Shown piece by piece: positions 6,129 through 6,674 of a DNA stretch of 6,674 bases (its first letter is position 1; every line of letters starts with the position of its first letter). This DNA comes from Burkholderiaceae bacterium (GTDB lineage Bacteria > Pseudomonadota > Gammaproteobacteria > Burkholderiales > Burkholderiaceae). The translations under genes and the position numbers were made by a program. Under the pieces are notes generated by a model, which did not search any database, had not been told where the DNA came from, and saw only the letters and a program-made list of their open reading frames with translations. Where the stretch lies: NCBI GenBank assembly GCA_023253905.1, contig JALREG010000374.1, positions 1-6,674 of the forward strand, read 5' to 3'.

Positions 6129-6674
6129 ATGCGCTTTCAAGGCACCGACAGCTACGTCGCCACCGAGGACCTGAAGCTCGCGGTCAACGCCGCCATCACG
6201 CTGCAGCGCCCGCTCCTGATCAAGGGCGAGCCCGGAACCGGTAAGACGATGCTGGCGGAAGAAGTCGCCCGCGGGCTGAACATGCCGCTTTTGCAGTGGC
6301 ATATCAAGTCAACCACCAAAGCACAGCAAGGCCTCTACGAATACGACGCGGTTTCGCGCCTGCGCGACTCGCAGCTGGGCGATGAGCGCGTCAAGGACAT
6401 TCACAACTACATTGTGCGTGGCGTGCTCTGGCAGGCGTTTGAATCCGATCAGCCGGTGGTGCTGCTCATCGACGAGATCGACAAGGCCGACATCGAGTTC
6501 CCCAACGATCTGCTGCGGGAGATCGACCGGATGGAGTTCTATGTCTATGAAACCCGCCAGCTGATCCGCGCCCGGCACCGCCCGGTGGTGGTCATTACCT
6601 CCAACAATGAGAAGGAATTGCCCGACGCCTTTCTGCGGCGCTGCTTCTTTCACTACATCAAGTTCCCCGACCGC
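6129..6674 (+). CDS. MoxR-family AAA+ ATPase (3' end outside window)
   Basis: The first 182 codons are present and the frame runs open to the window edge. Motifs in order are Walker A GEPGTGKT (33-40), Walker B VVLLIDEID (110-118), sensor 1 ITSNN (156-160) and the arginine-finger region FLRRC (168-172), the signature of the MoxR branch of AAA+ proteins. The N-terminal lead-in DLKLAVNAAITLQRPLLIKG is typical of the stand-alone MoxR genes of proteobacteria that precede a VWA-domain (CoxE-like) gene. MoxR ATPases act as chaperones in enzyme maturation or metal-centre assembly; the client here is unknown. The start ATG follows a C-run with only a weak ribosome site (ACGGA at 6116-6120). It is divergent from the cytochrome genes. 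No residue in the visible motifs is missing. Confidence 0.93.
   Translation, partial: MRFQGTDSYVATEDLKLAVNAAITLQRPLLIKGEPGTGKTMLAEEVARGLNMPLLQWHIKSTTKAQQGLYEYDAVSRLRDSQLGDERVKDIHNYIVRGVLWQAFESDQPVVLLIDEIDKADIEFPNDLLREIDRMEFYVYETRQLIRARHRPVVVITSNNEKELPDAFLRRCFFHYIKFPDR

Noticed and set aside
6309..6653. Minus-strand frame of 114 codons opposite the MoxR gene
   Set aside because: Antisense shadow: the plus strand carries intact Walker A, Walker B and sensor motifs in one open frame.

Overview
The window is GC-rich and looks like the chromosome of a betaproteobacterium, probably Burkholderiales. The reasons are a long, low-complexity RNase E C-terminal tail followed by moaA-mobA-moeA (a gene order I recall from that group), a pair of small monoheme cytochromes c, and a MoxR-type ATPase of the kind usually followed by a VWA gene. 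This assignment rests on recalled synteny and protein motifs, not on a search.

Layout. Bases 1-1166 are the 3' end of a plus-strand gene, most likely rne (RNase E): a tandem Arg-Glu/Asp-X tripeptide tract, an Arg-rich patch, an Ala/Pro-rich linker and a short conserved-looking C-terminal segment. A strong bulged hairpin (1172-1215) separates it from a tightly packed molybdenum cofactor operon: moaA (1245-2348), mobA (2348-2968) and moeA (2965-4245), with overlapping stop and start codons. A 150-bp gap with overlapping inverted repeats follows. Next is a plus-strand helix-turn-helix regulator (4396-5286), whose 3' end overlaps the end of a convergent minus-strand gene by 48 bp. The minus-strand pair (5239-5577 and 5635-5961) encodes two exported monoheme cytochromes c. 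A compact divergent promoter region (about 5962-6128) then leads to a plus-strand AAA+ MoxR-family ATPase (6129 to the window edge, incomplete).

How the genes work together. MoaA starts molybdopterin synthesis by converting GTP to the cyclic pyranopterin precursor. MoeA inserts molybdate into molybdopterin, and MobA then attaches GMP to make the bis-MGD form used by DMSO-reductase-family enzymes. The other pathway genes (moaC, moaD, moaE, mogA) are not here. The two cytochromes are likely periplasmic electron carriers and are probably co-transcribed. The MoxR protein is probably a chaperone-like ATPase acting with a VWA partner beyond the window.

I see no mobile element, tRNA, rRNA, CRISPR array or prophage. 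This is mainly ordinary core chromosome, and I do not see a convincing new system. The points most worth a second look are the RNase E tripeptide tract, the hairpin before moaA, the altered nucleotide-binding loop of MobA, and the convergent overlap whose terminator-like hairpin lies inside the regulator's coding sequence.
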